Positions 10,664 to 20,028 of a stretch of 64,000 nt of DNA are shown here, one piece after another. The stretch's first letter is position 1; the number at the start of each line of letters is the position of its first letter. Position numbers and translations under genes: made by a program. The notes below the pieces were generated by a model. The model made no database searches. It had not been told where the DNA came from and was given only the letters and a program-made list of their open reading frames with translations. Source of the stretch: Stutzerimonas stutzeri (GTDB lineage Bacteria > Pseudomonadota > Gammaproteobacteria > Pseudomonadales > Pseudomonadaceae); NCBI RefSeq assembly GCF_024448695.1, contig NZ_JAMOHY010000011.1:29403-93402 (forward strand), in the 5' to 3' direction.

Positions 10664-11403
10664 TGATTCGGTTCCTCGATCAGTGTTCCTTCAGCGCCGC
10701 CAAGCACGATATTGAGCAGGGCGCCGGGTTTGTTCATGTTGAATACCCGCAGCGGCATCTTGTGGTCGCGGCACAGGCAGATGGCCGTCAGGTCCATCAC
10801 GCCGAGCTTGCGGTCGAGCACGTCATCATAAGTCAGTTGCTCGAACTTCTCGGCATTCGGGTCTTTGAAGGGATCAGCGGTGTAGACGCCGTCAACCTTG
10901 GTAGCCTTGAGCACGACGTCGGCGTGAATCTCGATGGCGCGCAAGCATGCAGCCGAGTCGGTAGTAAAGAAGGGGTTGCCGGTCCCGGCGGAAAAAATCA
11001 CCACCTCACCGGTCTTGAGATGACGCATCGCCTTGCGACGGTCGTAATGGTCGGTCACGCCGACCATGGAGATGGCAGACATCACCAGCGCTGGGATATT
11101 CGAGCGTTCCAGGGCATCGCGCATGGCCAGAGCATTCATGACGGTCGCCAGCATGCCCATATGGTCACCGGTGACCCGATCCATTCCTGCTGCCGACAGC
11201 GCTGCGCCACGGAACAGGTTACCGCCACCAATGACCAACCCCACCTCAACGCCAATTCCGACCAGTTGGCCAACTTCCAGGGCCATGCGATCCAGCACCT
11301 TGGGATCGATGCCGAAATCTTCCGAACCCATCAGGGCTTCGCCGCTTAATTTGAGCAGAATCCGTTTGTAGCGTGGATTGCGTGCACTCATCTGCTGAGC
11401 CAT
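10660..11403 (-). CDS. pyrH: UMP kinase
   Basis: 247 residues from ATG 11403 ([26 protein letters not shown]). The amino-acid-kinase fold motifs are present: [20 protein letters not shown], and the [13 protein letters not shown] segment that binds UMP. It is the bacterial hexameric kinase making UDP. The order rpsB-tsf-pyrH-frr is conserved in proteobacteria. About 206 bases separate it from tsf. Confidence 0.98.
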   Translation of the reverse strand: MAQQMSARNPRYKRILLKLSGEALMGSEDFGIDPKVLDRMALEVGQLVGIGVEVGLVIGGGNLFRGAALSAAGMDRVTGDHMGMLATVMNALAMRDALERSNIPALVMSAISMVGVTDHYDRRKAMRHLKTGEVVIFSAGTGNPFFTTDSAACLRAIEIHADVVLKATKVDGVYTADPFKDPNAEKFEQLTYDDVLDRKLGVMDLTAICLCRDHKMPLRVFNMNKPGALLNIVLGGAEGTLIEEPNQ

Positions 11404-11609
11404 TGGCGTTGTTTCTCCTGCGGCGTTGTATGACCAGGTTGCATGACCGGCATGGCCGTACAACCAGAAAATATCTGCGCTATGACAGCGCAATTGCGTA
11501 TTGGTGCCAAGCGATGACTATACAGGGACAAAAAACGATTTCTTTATCCCAGTTCGACAAAAAGGCCGCGCGCGTAAGCGGGCAGCCTCTTTGAGAACAG
11601 CAGGAAGCT

Positions 11610-12479
11610 TTACTGCTTGGTCGCGGCGACCTGAGCGGCCACTTCAGCAGCGAAGTCGACCTCGGCGCGCTCGATACCTTCGCCTACTTCATAACGCACG
11701 AAGGAAACGATCTCGGCACCGGCTTTCTTCACCAGCTCACCAACTTTTACTTCCGAATCCATGATGAAGGCTTGCTCGACCAGGCTGGCTTCGGCGAGGA
11801 ACTTGTTGATGCGACCCTTGACCATGTTCTCGACGATGTTTTCCGGCTTGCCGGCAATCTTCTCGGCGTTCAGCTGCAGGAAGATTTCCTTTTCCTTGGC
11901 AATCAGTTCCTCGGACACCTGGTCCGGGCTGACCACGGCCGGGTTGCTGGCGGCGACGTGCATGGCAACATGCTTGGCCAGCTCTTCGCTACCACCCTTG
12001 AGCACAACCAGAACACCGATACGGTGGCCGTGCAGGTAAGCACCCACGGTTTCGCCGGAGACGGCAGTCAGGCGACGAATGTTGACGTTCTCGCCGCACT
12101 TGGCAATGAGCGCCTCACGGTTGCTTTCCTGAGCAGCGATCAGCGGAGCGGCATCGGTCATGTTTTCAGCGAAGGCTTGCTCGACGCTGTTGCTGACGAA
12201 ATTCTTGAAGTCTTCCTGCAGAGCCAGGAAATCGGTCTGGGAGTTGACTTCGATGATCACGGCACGCGTGTTGTCGTCGGCGACCTTGATCGCGATGGAA
12301 CCTTCGGCGGCGATGTTGCCAGCTTTCTTGGCAGCCTTGATGGCGCCCGCAGCACGCATGTCGTCGATGGCTTTTTCGATATCACCGCCAGCAGCAGTGA
12401 GTGCCTTTTTGCAATCCATCATGCCTTGGCCAGTGCGCTCGCGCAGTTCTTTAACCAGGGCTGCAGTAATCTCTGCCAT
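11610..12479 (-). CDS. tsf: Translation elongation factor Ts
   Basis: 289 residues from ATG 12479. An N-terminal UBA-like domain (ALVKELRERTGQGMMDCKKAL) is followed by the core with the EF-Tu-contacting motif VNSQTDFLA. It acts as the nucleotide exchange factor for EF-Tu. It lies 125 bases downstream of rpsB, with a strong hairpin between the two genes. Confidence 0.98.
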   Translation of the reverse strand: MAEITAALVKELRERTGQGMMDCKKALTAAGGDIEKAIDDMRAAGAIKAAKKAGNIAAEGSIAIKVADDNTRAVIIEVNSQTDFLALQEDFKNFVSNSVEQAFAENMTDAAPLIAAQESNREALIAKCGENVNIRRLTAVSGETVGAYLHGHRIGVLVVLKGGSEELAKHVAMHVAASNPAVVSPDQVSEELIAKEKEIFLQLNAEKIAGKPENIVENMVKGRINKFLAEASLVEQAFIMDSEVKVGELVKKAGAEIVSFVRYEVGEGIERAEVDFAAEVAAQVAATKQ

Positions 12480-12547
12480 GTTCGCAAATCCTCTCGATTC
12501 GTTATCGATCATCGCCCCTTACCAGAGCGATCAATTCGGAAGTGGCA

Positions 12548-12571
12548 AAAAGGGGGCATAGCCCCCTTCTT
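12548..12571 (-). terminator. Intrinsic terminator/attenuator between rpsB and tsf
   Basis: Arms AAGGGGGC and GCCCCCTT flank a three-base loop. On the minus strand the second arm runs into a T stretch (CCCCCTTTTTGCC). It lies just after rpsB and before tsf, where partial termination is known to set the S2 to EF-Ts ratio in other bacteria. Confidence 0.75.
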
Positions 12572-12604
12572 GTTCACCGGGTTCAACTAGGCGGTACCAC
12601 TCGC

Positions 12605-13345
12605 TCAGCCTTGAGCGGCCTCGGGGGCTGCTTCTTCGACGAACTCGTCAGCACCACCGGCGCCGTTCTGGCGACCGCGCATTACGGCGTCGGCCATGGC
12701 GCCCAGGTAGAGTTGCACGGCACGGATGGCATCATCGTTACCGGGGATGATGTAATCCACGCCTTCAGGGCTGCTGTTGGTATCGACGATGCCGATGACC
12801 GGGATGCCCAGCTTGTTGGCTTCGGAGATTGCAATGCGCTCGTGATCGACGTCGACGACGAACATGGCGTCCGGCAGGCCGCCCATATCCTTGATACCAC
12901 CCAGGCTGCGATCCAGTTTTTCCAGATCACGGGTGCGCATCAGGGCTTCTTTCTTGGTCAGCTTGTCGAAAGTACCGTCCTGAGACTGGATTTCCAGCTC
13001 ACGCAGGCGCTTGATCGAGGCGCGGATGGTCTTGTAGTTGGTCAGCATGCCGCCCAACCAGCGATGATCGACGTACGGCGAGCCGCAACGAGCAGCCTCT
13101 TCGCGAACGATCTTGCCAGCGGAACGCTTGGTGCCGACGAACAGAATCTTGTTCTTGCCTGCAGCCAGCTTCTCAACGAACTGCAGTGCGTCGTTGAACA
13201 TCGGCAGGGTTTTTTCAAGATTGATGATATGAATCTTGTTGCGCGCGCCGAAGATGAACTTGTTCATCTTCGGGTTCCAGTAACGGGTCTGGTGGCCGAA
13301 GTGCACACCGGCCTTCAGCATGTCGCGCATGGTGACTTGAGTCAT
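12605..13345 (-). CDS. rpsB: 30S ribosomal protein S2
   Basis: 246 residues from ATG 13345 ([27 protein letters not shown] trimmed to the family start). Signatures include [17 protein letters not shown] and the second S2 motif [12 protein letters not shown]. The C-terminal tail is Ala/Gly/Glu-rich. The leader of about 200 bases before the divergent map gene contains a TATAAA-like -10 near 13475-13480 on the minus strand; S2 leaders are often autoregulatory but no structure was confirmed here. Confidence 0.98.
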   Translation of the reverse strand: MTQVTMRDMLKAGVHFGHQTRYWNPKMNKFIFGARNKIHIINLEKTLPMFNDALQFVEKLAAGKNKILFVGTKRSAGKIVREEAARCGSPYVDHRWLGGMLTNYKTIRASIKRLRELEIQSQDGTFDKLTKKEALMRTRDLEKLDRSLGGIKDMGGLPDAMFVVDVDHERIAISEANKLGIPVIGIVDTNSSPEGVDYIIPGNDDAIRAVQLYLGAMADAVMRGRQNGAGGADEFVEEAAPEAAQG

Positions 13346-13485
13346 GATACTTCCTCGATAAAGCGGGTTAGGCCTCCACGCGCCCCGATATCCAACTCTT
13401 TCGAGCACCCAGGATACCGTGTCGACACGTGTGTGGGGTCAAGCGCAGCGGGCAGTCCCGTTGAGCGGCGCGTTTTATAGCATAG

Positions 13486-13520
13486 AAAGCAGCTACAAGC
13501 CAGAAGCTTCAAGCTGGTAA
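13486..13520. repeat. REP-like pseudomonad intergenic motif (single degenerate copy)
   Basis: The stretch AGCTACAAGCCAGAAGCTTC followed by AAGCTGG resembles the AAGCT/AGCTT-rich short palindromic elements often found between pseudomonad genes. Only one copy is present, between rpsB and map. Confidence 0.35.
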
Positions 13521-13554
13521 CATGTCGCCCTTCCTTTCGTGCCGAGAGCCCACA

Positions 13555-14337
13555 ATGACTGTCTCCATCAAGACGCCAGAAGATATCGAGAAGATGCGCA
13601 TCGCCGGCCGCCTGGCGGCCGAAGTACTGGAGATGATCGGTGATCATGTAAAACCGGGCGTCACCACCGAAGAGCTTGATCGAATCTGCCACGAGTACAT
13701 CGTCAACGTGCAGCAGGCCATTCCGGCACCGCTCAACTACAAGGGCTACCCGAAGTCGATCTGCACCTCGATCAACCATGTCGTCTGTCATGGCATCCCC
13801 AACGACAAGCCGCTGAAGGATGGCGACATCCTCAATATCGACATCACCGTCATCAAGGACGGCTACCACGGCGACACCAGCAAGATGTTCATCGTCGGCA
13901 AGGCCACCGAGTGGGCCGAACGCCTGTGCAGGGTGACTCAGGAATGCCTCTATAAAGGGATCGAACTTGTGCGTCCCGGCGCCCGCCTCGGCGACATCGG
14001 CGAAGCGATCCAGAAGCACGCCGAGAAGAACGGCTTCTCCGTGGTGCGCGAATACTGCGGCCACGGCATCGGCAAGGTTTTCCATGAGGAGCCCCAGGTA
14101 CTGCATTACGGACGTGCCGGCACCGGCCTGGAACTGAAGGAAGGCATGACCTTCACCATCGAGCCGATGATCAACCAGGGCCGCTCGGAAACCCGACTGT
14201 TGGGCGACGGCTGGACAGCCATCACCAAGGATCGCAAGCTGTCCGCACAGTGGGAGCACACTCTGGTCGTGACTGCCGAAGGCTACGAAATCTTTACCCT
14301 GCGCAGCGACGACACCATAGCTCGCACTCGCCCCTGA
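13555..14337 (+). CDS. map: Type I methionine aminopeptidase
   Basis: 260 residues from ATG 13555 (MTVSIKTPEDIEKMR). The metal ligands are in place: NIDITVIKDGYHGDTSKMF (two Asp), CGHGIGKVFHEEP (His), FTIEPMI (Glu) and WEHTLVV (Glu). It removes the initiator Met from nascent proteins. It is divergent from rpsB, and glnD follows after 23 bases on the same strand. Confidence 0.98.
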   Translation: MTVSIKTPEDIEKMRIAGRLAAEVLEMIGDHVKPGVTTEELDRICHEYIVNVQQAIPAPLNYKGYPKSICTSINHVVCHGIPNDKPLKDGDILNIDITVIKDGYHGDTSKMFIVGKATEWAERLCRVTQECLYKGIELVRPGARLGDIGEAIQKHAEKNGFSVVREYCGHGIGKVFHEEPQVLHYGRAGTGLELKEGMTFTIEPMINQGRSETRLLGDGWTAITKDRKLSAQWEHTLVVTAEGYEIFTLRSDDTIARTRP

Positions 14338-14360
14338 ATACCGCTTGACGGAGAACTGGC

Positions 14361-17063
14361 ATGCCACAGGTTGATCCCGAACTCTTCGACCGCAGCCAGT
14401 TCCAGGCGGAGCTGGCACTCAAGGCCAGTCCGATTCCCGCCTTCAAGAAGGTCATCGGCAACGCTCGTCAGGTGCTGGACGCACGCTTTCTCGCAGGATG
14501 CGATATCCGTCGCCTGATCGTCGACCGCGCCTGGTTCATCGACCAGATACTGCGCGCCGCCTGGGCGCGCTTCGACTGGAACAGCGAGGCCGATATAGCA
14601 CTGGTGGCTGTTGGCGGCTACGGGCGCGGCGAGCTGCATCCCTATTCCGATATCGACCTGCTGATCCTGCTCGACAACAGCGACCAGGAGCTGTTCCGCG
14701 ACGCCATCGAAGGCTTTCTGACCCTGCTCTGGGATATAGGCCTGGAAGTTGGCCAGAGCGTCCGCTCGGTGGCCGAATGCGCCGAAGAGGCACGCGCGGA
14801 CCTCACCGTCATCACCAATCTGATGGAGAGCCGCACCATCGCCGGCCCTGAGCGGCTGCGACAGAACATGCTGAAGGTGACCAGCCCCAGCGAGATGTGG
14901 CCGAGCAAAGAGTTCTTCTTGGCCAAGCGCAACGAACAGCGCGCCCGCCATGCAAAATACAACAACACCGAATACAACCTGGAACCCAACGTCAAAGGCT
15001 CTCCGGGCGGACTGCGCGATATCCAGACAATCCTGTGGATTGCACGACGTCAGTTCGGCAGTCTGAACCTGAGTGCCATCGTCGATCAGGGCTTCCTCAC
15101 CGAGGGCGAGTATTCGCTGCTGGTGTCCAGTCAGGCTTTTATCTGGCGGGTCCGCTACGGGCTGCACATGCTGGCCGGACGCGCCGAGGATCGTCTGCTG
15201 TTCGATCACCAGCGCAGCCTCGCCGCCCTGCTCGGCTATGAAGACAGTGACGCCAAGCTGGCCATCGAACGCTTCATGCAGAAGTACTACCGGGTCGTGA
15301 TGAGCATTTCCGAACTCAGCGACCTGGTAGGTCAGCACTTTGCCGAGGTAATCCTCTGGGAAGGCGACAGCGGCGATGCCGTCCCGCTCAACAGCCGCTT
15401 CCTGGTACGCGACCGTTATCTGGAAGTTGCCAAGGACTCGGTCTTCACGCATCGCCCCTTTGCGCTTCTGGAGGTTTTCGTCCTTCTCGCGCAACACCCG
15501 GAGATCAAGGGGGTACGTGCCGAAACCATCCGTCTGCTACGCGATCACCGCCACCTGATCGATGACGAATTCCGCCGCGACATCCGCAACACCAGCCTTT
15601 TCATCGAATTACTCAAGTGTAAGGAAGGCATCCATCGCAACCTTCGCCGGATGAACCGTTATGGAATTCTGGGCCGTTACCTGCCGGAGTTTGGCCATAT
15701 CGTTGGACAGATGCAGCACGATCTTTTCCACATTTATACCGTCGATGCGCATACGCTCAACGTCATCAAGTACCTGCGCAAACTGAGCAAACCTGGCGTT
15801 GCCGAAAAATACCCTCTGGCCAGTCAGTTGGTGGGGATGCTGCCCAAGCCGGAACTGATCTATATCGCCGGCCTTTATCACGACATCGCCAAGGGCCGTG
15901 GCGGCGATCACTCGGAACTCGGGGCAGTCGATGCCCAGGCTTTCTGCGTGCGTCACAAGCTGCCCGCTTGGGATACGCGCCTGGTGGTCTGGCTGGTAGC
16001 CAATCACCTGATCATGTCCACCACGGCACAACGCAAGGATCTTTCCGATCCACAGGTGATTAACGATTTCGCCCAGCTGGTCGGCGACGAAACGCATCTG
16101 GACTATCTGTATGTCCTCACCGTGGCAGACATCAACGCCACCAACCCGACCCTCTGGAACTCCTGGCGTGCCAGCCTGCTGCGCCAGTTGCATACCGAAA
16201 CCCTGCGAGCGCTCAAGCGCGGCCTTGAAAACCCTCTGGAGCGTGAAGAGCAGATTCGCCAGACCCAGCGCGCCGCGTTGGACAGCCTTGTGCGCAACGG
16301 TACCGACCCGGACGACGCCGAACAGCTCTGGTCACAATTGGGCGACGATTATTTCATGCGTCACTCCGCGACCGATGTGGCCTGGCATACCGAAGCCATC
16401 CTCCAGCATGGTGACAGCAGCGAGCCGCTGGTACTGATCAAGGAAACCACACAACGCGAGTTCGAGGGTGGCACCCAGATCTTCATCTACGCTGCCGACC
16501 AGCATGACTTCTTTGCCGTGACCGTAGCCGCGATGGATCAGCTCAACCTGAACATCCACGACGCCCGCATCATCACGTCAAGCAGCCAGTTCACCCTCGA
16601 TACCTATATCGTCCTGGACGCCGATGGCACACCGATTGGCCACGATTCCGAACGCATCCAGGAGATTCGCCACGGGTTGATCGAGGCGCTGCGCAAACCG
16701 GAAGAGTACCTGACGATCATCAAGCGGCACGTGCCCCGGCAGCTCAAGCACTTTGCCTTCCCGCCGCAAGTCACCATCCACAACGATACCCAGCGACCGC
16801 AGACCATCATAGAAGTCATAGCACCGGATCGCCCCGGCCTGCTGGCACGGATTGGCCAGCTGTTTCTGGACTTCGACCTGTCGGTGCAGAACGCCAAGAT
16901 CGCCACCATGGGCGAGCGGGTTGAAGACGTGTTTTTCGTGACCAATGCAGACAATCAGCCACTATCGGACCCGCAGTTCTGCACCTTGCTGCAACAGGCC
17001 CTGGTCAGGCAACTGACACAGGAAAATGAACACCAGCCCTCACCCAGCAGCATCGAAATCTGA
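14361..17063 (+). CDS. glnD: Bifunctional uridylyltransferase/uridylyl-removing enzyme GlnD
   Basis: 900 residues. Domains in order: nucleotidyltransferase with [17 protein letters not shown] (about residues 75-95), a helical linker, an HD hydrolase domain ([17 protein letters not shown], about residues 510-530), and two C-terminal ACT domains ([19 protein letters not shown] and [19 protein letters not shown]). GlnD senses glutamine and uridylylates or deuridylylates PII proteins to control nitrogen metabolism. GGAG upstream of ATG 14361 serves as ribosome binding site. Confidence 0.98.
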   Translation: MPQVDPELFDRSQFQAELALKASPIPAFKKVIGNARQVLDARFLAGCDIRRLIVDRAWFIDQILRAAWARFDWNSEADIALVAVGGYGRGELHPYSDIDLLILLDNSDQELFRDAIEGFLTLLWDIGLEVGQSVRSVAECAEEARADLTVITNLMESRTIAGPERLRQNMLKVTSPSEMWPSKEFFLAKRNEQRARHAKYNNTEYNLEPNVKGSPGGLRDIQTILWIARRQFGSLNLSAIVDQGFLTEGEYSLLVSSQAFIWRVRYGLHMLAGRAEDRLLFDHQRSLAALLGYEDSDAKLAIERFMQKYYRVVMSISELSDLVGQHFAEVILWEGDSGDAVPLNSRFLVRDRYLEVAKDSVFTHRPFALLEVFVLLAQHPEIKGVRAETIRLLRDHRHLIDDEFRRDIRNTSLFIELLKCKEGIHRNLRRMNRYGILGRYLPEFGHIVGQMQHDLFHIYTVDAHTLNVIKYLRKLSKPGVAEKYPLASQLVGMLPKPELIYIAGLYHDIAKGRGGDHSELGAVDAQAFCVRHKLPAWDTRLVVWLVANHLIMSTTAQRKDLSDPQVINDFAQLVGDETHLDYLYVLTVADINATNPTLWNSWRASLLRQLHTETLRALKRGLENPLEREEQIRQTQRAALDSLVRNGTDPDDAEQLWSQLGDDYFMRHSATDVAWHTEAILQHGDSSEPLVLIKETTQREFEGGTQIFIYAADQHDFFAVTVAAMDQLNLNIHDARIITSSSQFTLDTYIVLDADGTPIGHDSERIQEIRHGLIEALRKPEEYLTIIKRHVPRQLKHFAFPPQVTIHNDTQRPQTIIEVIAPDRPGLLARIGQLFLDFDLSVQNAKIATMGERVEDVFFVTNADNQPLSDPQFCTLLQQALVRQLTQENEHQPSPSSIEI

Positions 17064-17101
17064 AGAGTTGGCGCTTGCCGCTCAGCCCGGGCAGGCGGTG
17101 A

Positions 17102-17431
17102 TCAATCCCAGGGCTTGCCTTTGGTACGCTCGACACTGAACAGCTTCTGCTGCATCGCAGCCTTGGCCAGCATGTGAGCGCTGACCGGAGCGGTGATGAA
17201 CAGAAAGAGGGTGATCAGCAGCTCGTGCAGGCTCAAGCCGTCATTGTGATAGCTGAAAAACAGCATCGAGGCGATGAGGATCCCGCCCACTCCAAGTGTG
17301 GTGGCCTTGGTCGGCCCATGCAGACGGGTATAAAAGTCAGGCAGGCGATACAGGCCTATCGCTCCAACCAGCGCGAAAATGCTTCCGATGATCAGGAACA
17401 CGCTGACCAGCAACTCAATCCAGAACGGCAT
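17102..17431 (-). CDS. mnhG: Na+(K+)/H+ antiporter subunit G
   Basis: 109 residues from ATG 17431 (MPFWIELLVSVFLIIGSIF). It has three hydrophobic helices and the MrpG motif GLYRLPDFYTRLHGPTKATT. It is the last gene of the Mrp operon and a small membrane subunit of the multisubunit antiporter. It converges on glnD with 38 bases between stops; no clear terminator was seen there. Confidence 0.94.
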   Translation of the reverse strand: MPFWIELLVSVFLIIGSIFALVGAIGLYRLPDFYTRLHGPTKATTLGVGGILIASMLFFSYHNDGLSLHELLITLFLFITAPVSAHMLAKAAMQQKLFSVERTKGKPWD

Positions 17432-17439
17432 GTGCTCTC

Positions 17440-17709
17440 CTAATCGATGATGTCGCCGTGCAGCAGATGCTTGCACACCGCGACGGTACTGACGAAGCCC
17501 ATTACCGCAATCAGCAAGGCGGCCTCGAAGAACAGATCGGAAGCCAGCCAGATACCGAACAGCACGATCAGCGCCAGCGCGTTGATATAGAGCGTATCGA
17601 GCGCCAATACCCGATCGGGCATATCCGGCCCCTTGATCAGCCGAATGATATTAAGCAGCGCCGCCACGCCCAGCAGGCCCGCACAGAAGGGGATCACGTA
17701 GGCTAGCAT
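17440..17709 (-). CDS. mnhF: Na+(K+)/H+ antiporter subunit F
   Basis: 89 residues with three transmembrane helices and the MrpF signature IIRLIKGPDMPDRVLALDTL. Subunit F is needed for assembly and activity of the Mrp complex. It overlaps mnhE by seven bases and lies eight bases ahead of mnhG. Confidence 0.94.
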   Translation of the reverse strand: MLAYVIPFCAGLLGVAALLNIIRLIKGPDMPDRVLALDTLYINALALIVLFGIWLASDLFFEAALLIAVMGFVSTVAVCKHLLHGDIID

Positions 17710-18197
17710 TCAAAAATCTCCAACAGCGGGGCCTCGTAGCGACTCTTCACCACGGCAACCAGCGCCTGGATATCCGGCACATCCAGCGAATGCAGGATCA
17801 GATTTTTGTGATCCTTGCTCAGGCCAGCCGATACCGTGCCGGGGGTCAGCGAGATGATGCTGGTCAGGGTCGCCAGCACGAACTCGTTTTCAATCAGCAT
17901 CGGCACTTCGATGAAGGCGGGCTGCAGTTTTTCTTTCGAACCGAGCACCAGTCGGGCCACATGGATGTTGGCGATCACGATGTCGTAGAAGACCATCAGC
18001 ATGAACAGGCAAAGCTTGAGCGGCTTGCGCACGCGCGGCACCTCGATGAGGAAACCCGCCACCAGCAGCGGGATGGCCCAGCCGAGGAACAGTCCCAGCA
18101 CGATATGGCCGACCCCAAGGGTGTTGTTCATCAACAGCCAGAGCGCTGCCAGCAGAAGCGTCAGCATGGGATTCGGCAACAGACGAGACCCGCTCAT
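17703..18197 (-). CDS. mnhE: Na+(K+)/H+ antiporter subunit E
   Basis: 164 residues. An N-terminal membrane part (WLLMNNTLGVGHIVLGLFLGW) is followed by the conserved cytoplasmic segment LTSIISLTPGTVSAGLSKD. The ATG overlaps the mnhD stop as ATGA. Known as a scaffold subunit of the Mrp complex. Confidence 0.94.
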   Translation of the reverse strand: MSGSRLLPNPMLTLLLAALWLLMNNTLGVGHIVLGLFLGWAIPLLVAGFLIEVPRVRKPLKLCLFMLMVFYDIVIANIHVARLVLGSKEKLQPAFIEVPMLIENEFVLATLTSIISLTPGTVSAGLSKDHKNLILHSLDVPDIQALVAVVKSRYEAPLLEIFEC

Positions 18198-19702
18198 GCA
18201 CCACCTCCCTGAATAATCTGCAGATAAGGGCCAAGATCAAACAACTGGGCTGCCGTGGCCTGCACATAGGCCTGCACCGGCTGCGCAGCAACGACCAGAA
18301 GCACACTGCCCAACAGCAAGCCGAGCGTTGCCAGCATGCGCAACGAATCGCTTGGCGCCGTCACAGCTTCTTCCACCCCCTCATTCGATCGCCAGAAGAG
18401 TGTGCTACCGGCGCGACTCAGCGCAATCACCATACCCAGACCACCCACCAGCACGACCGGCCAGAGCACCAGCGCGCCGTTGCCGGGTGTAACCGCCTGC
18501 AACAGCATCAGCTTGCCCAGGAAGCCGGAAAACGGTGGCAACCCGGCAACCGAGATGGCGCCGAAAAAGAATAGCGCTCCCAGTAGCAACGGTTGCCTCA
18601 GCGCTGGCGCGGATACCAGTTCAGAACCCACATCACCCCGCTGGCGGGAAATCAGGTCCGCCAGCAGGAACAGGCCGCCTGCGACCAGCGTACTGTGCAG
18701 CAGGTAATAGAGCGCAGCACTCAGACCTTCCTCGGTGCCCATGGCAAACCCGGCCAACAGGGTTCCCACTGAAACCACCACCAGATAGGACAGCAGTATC
18801 TGCAGGTTGCGCGACCCAAGCGCGCCCAGCACACCAGCACCCAGGGTGAGCATCGCCAATGGCCACAGCCAGTCCAGAACCATGTTGTTCAGAACGCCCG
18901 CCTCGCTGCCGTAAATCAGCGTGAACACCCGGACAATGGCATAGAGGCCGAGCTTGGTCATGATTGCGAACAGTGCCGCAACCGGTGCCGTCGCGGAGGC
19001 ATAGGCTCTCGGAAGCCAAAAGTACAGTGGCAGGATCGCGCCTTTCAGGGCGAATACAATCAGCAGCAGATAACCCGCCGCCGCCAGCAGTGGTGCATCG
19101 GCAGGATCAGCCGCACCGACCCGGATGGCCAGATCAGCCATGTTCAAAGTCCCGGTGAGGCCGTAGAGCATGCTGACACCAATCAGGAACAGCCCCGAGC
19201 CCAGCAGATTCAATACCACGTAATGAATGCCGGCCTGCACGCGCTTCGCACCGTGACCATGCAGCAACAACGCATAGGACGAAATCAGCAGGATCTCGAA
19301 GAACACGAACAGGTTGAACAGGTCACCGGTCAGGAAAGCCCCGTTGATTCCAGCCAGCTGAAACTGGAACAGCGCATGGAGGTTCGGCCCTTTTTCATCG
19401 TCACCGCGGGAGGCATAAAGGATTGCAAACCCCGCCAGCACGGCCGTCACCAGCAACATCATTGCGCTCAGACGGTCGAGCAGCAGCATGATGCCGAACG
19501 GCGGCGACCAGTTGCCCAACTGGTAGACAAACAGCGTGCCGCTATTGGCCTGCAGCAGCAGCCACAGGGCCAGCGGCACCAGCAACCAGGTTGCCAGCAA
19601 CGACAACAGACGCTTGAAAGGCGCGCCTAGCCTGTGAGTCAGCAGCAACAGACTGCCAACGAGCAGCGGCAGCAGGACAGGAAGGATCAACACATGATTC
19701 AT
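18194..19702 (-). CDS. mnhD: Na+(K+)/H+ antiporter subunit D (NADH-dehydrogenase-like)
   Basis: 502 residues with about 14 transmembrane segments, homologous to the NuoM/NuoN proton channels of complex I. The conserved Lys region is visible in FALKGAILPLYFWLPRAYA, and the antiporter fold motif in SSYALLLHGHG. It is proposed to carry ions in the complex. The start overlaps mnhC by four bases. Confidence 0.95.
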   Translation of the reverse strand: MNHVLILPVLLPLLVGSLLLLTHRLGAPFKRLLSLLATWLLVPLALWLLLQANSGTLFVYQLGNWSPPFGIMLLLDRLSAMMLLVTAVLAGFAILYASRGDDEKGPNLHALFQFQLAGINGAFLTGDLFNLFVFFEILLISSYALLLHGHGAKRVQAGIHYVVLNLLGSGLFLIGVSMLYGLTGTLNMADLAIRVGAADPADAPLLAAAGYLLLIVFALKGAILPLYFWLPRAYASATAPVAALFAIMTKLGLYAIVRVFTLIYGSEAGVLNNMVLDWLWPLAMLTLGAGVLGALGSRNLQILLSYLVVVSVGTLLAGFAMGTEEGLSAALYYLLHSTLVAGGLFLLADLISRQRGDVGSELVSAPALRQPLLLGALFFFGAISVAGLPPFSGFLGKLMLLQAVTPGNGALVLWPVVLVGGLGMVIALSRAGSTLFWRSNEGVEEAVTAPSDSLRMLATLGLLLGSVLLVVAAQPVQAYVQATAAQLFDLGPYLQIIQGGGA

Positions 19703-20028
19703 TCGCGCGGCTCCCGACCGTCCACATGGTCGGTTTTCAGCTCACCCAGACCACGCAGAGCCAGCACCACGATGAATGCCGTCATGGCGAAGCCGATGAC
19801 GATGGCGGTCAGCACCAATGCCTGCGGGAGCGGATCACCATAGTCGGCGCTCCTGCCGATAACCGCCGGCACACCCGTGGCCAGTCGCCCCATGGAGAAA
19901 ATAAACAGGTTCACCGCGTAGGATATGAGCGTCAGCCCCATCACCACCGGGAATATTCGCGCACGAAGCAGCAGGTAAACACCACTGGCCATCATGATCC
20001 CCAGCGTTACCGCCAGTACAGCCTCCAT
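19699..20028 (-). CDS. mnhC: Na+(K+)/H+ antiporter subunit C (NuoK-like)
   Basis: 109 residues from ATG 20028, which overlaps the TGA of the large A-B gene as ATGA. It has three helices and the NuoK-like pattern (GVYLLLRARIFPVVMGLTLISYAVNLFIF). A start further upstream at 20046 would lie inside the previous gene and is less likely. Confidence 0.94.
   Translation of the reverse strand: MEAVLAVTLGIMMASGVYLLLRARIFPVVMGLTLISYAVNLFIFSMGRLATGVPAVIGRSADYGDPLPQALVLTAIVIGFAMTAFIVVLALRGLGELKTDHVDGREPRE

Noticed and set aside
13342..14418. 358-codon minus-strand ORF over map
   Set aside because: Antisense to map, which has all metal ligands; no recognisable domain.
14283..15497. 404-codon minus-strand ORF over glnD
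   Set aside because: Shadow of the glnD nucleotidyltransferase region.
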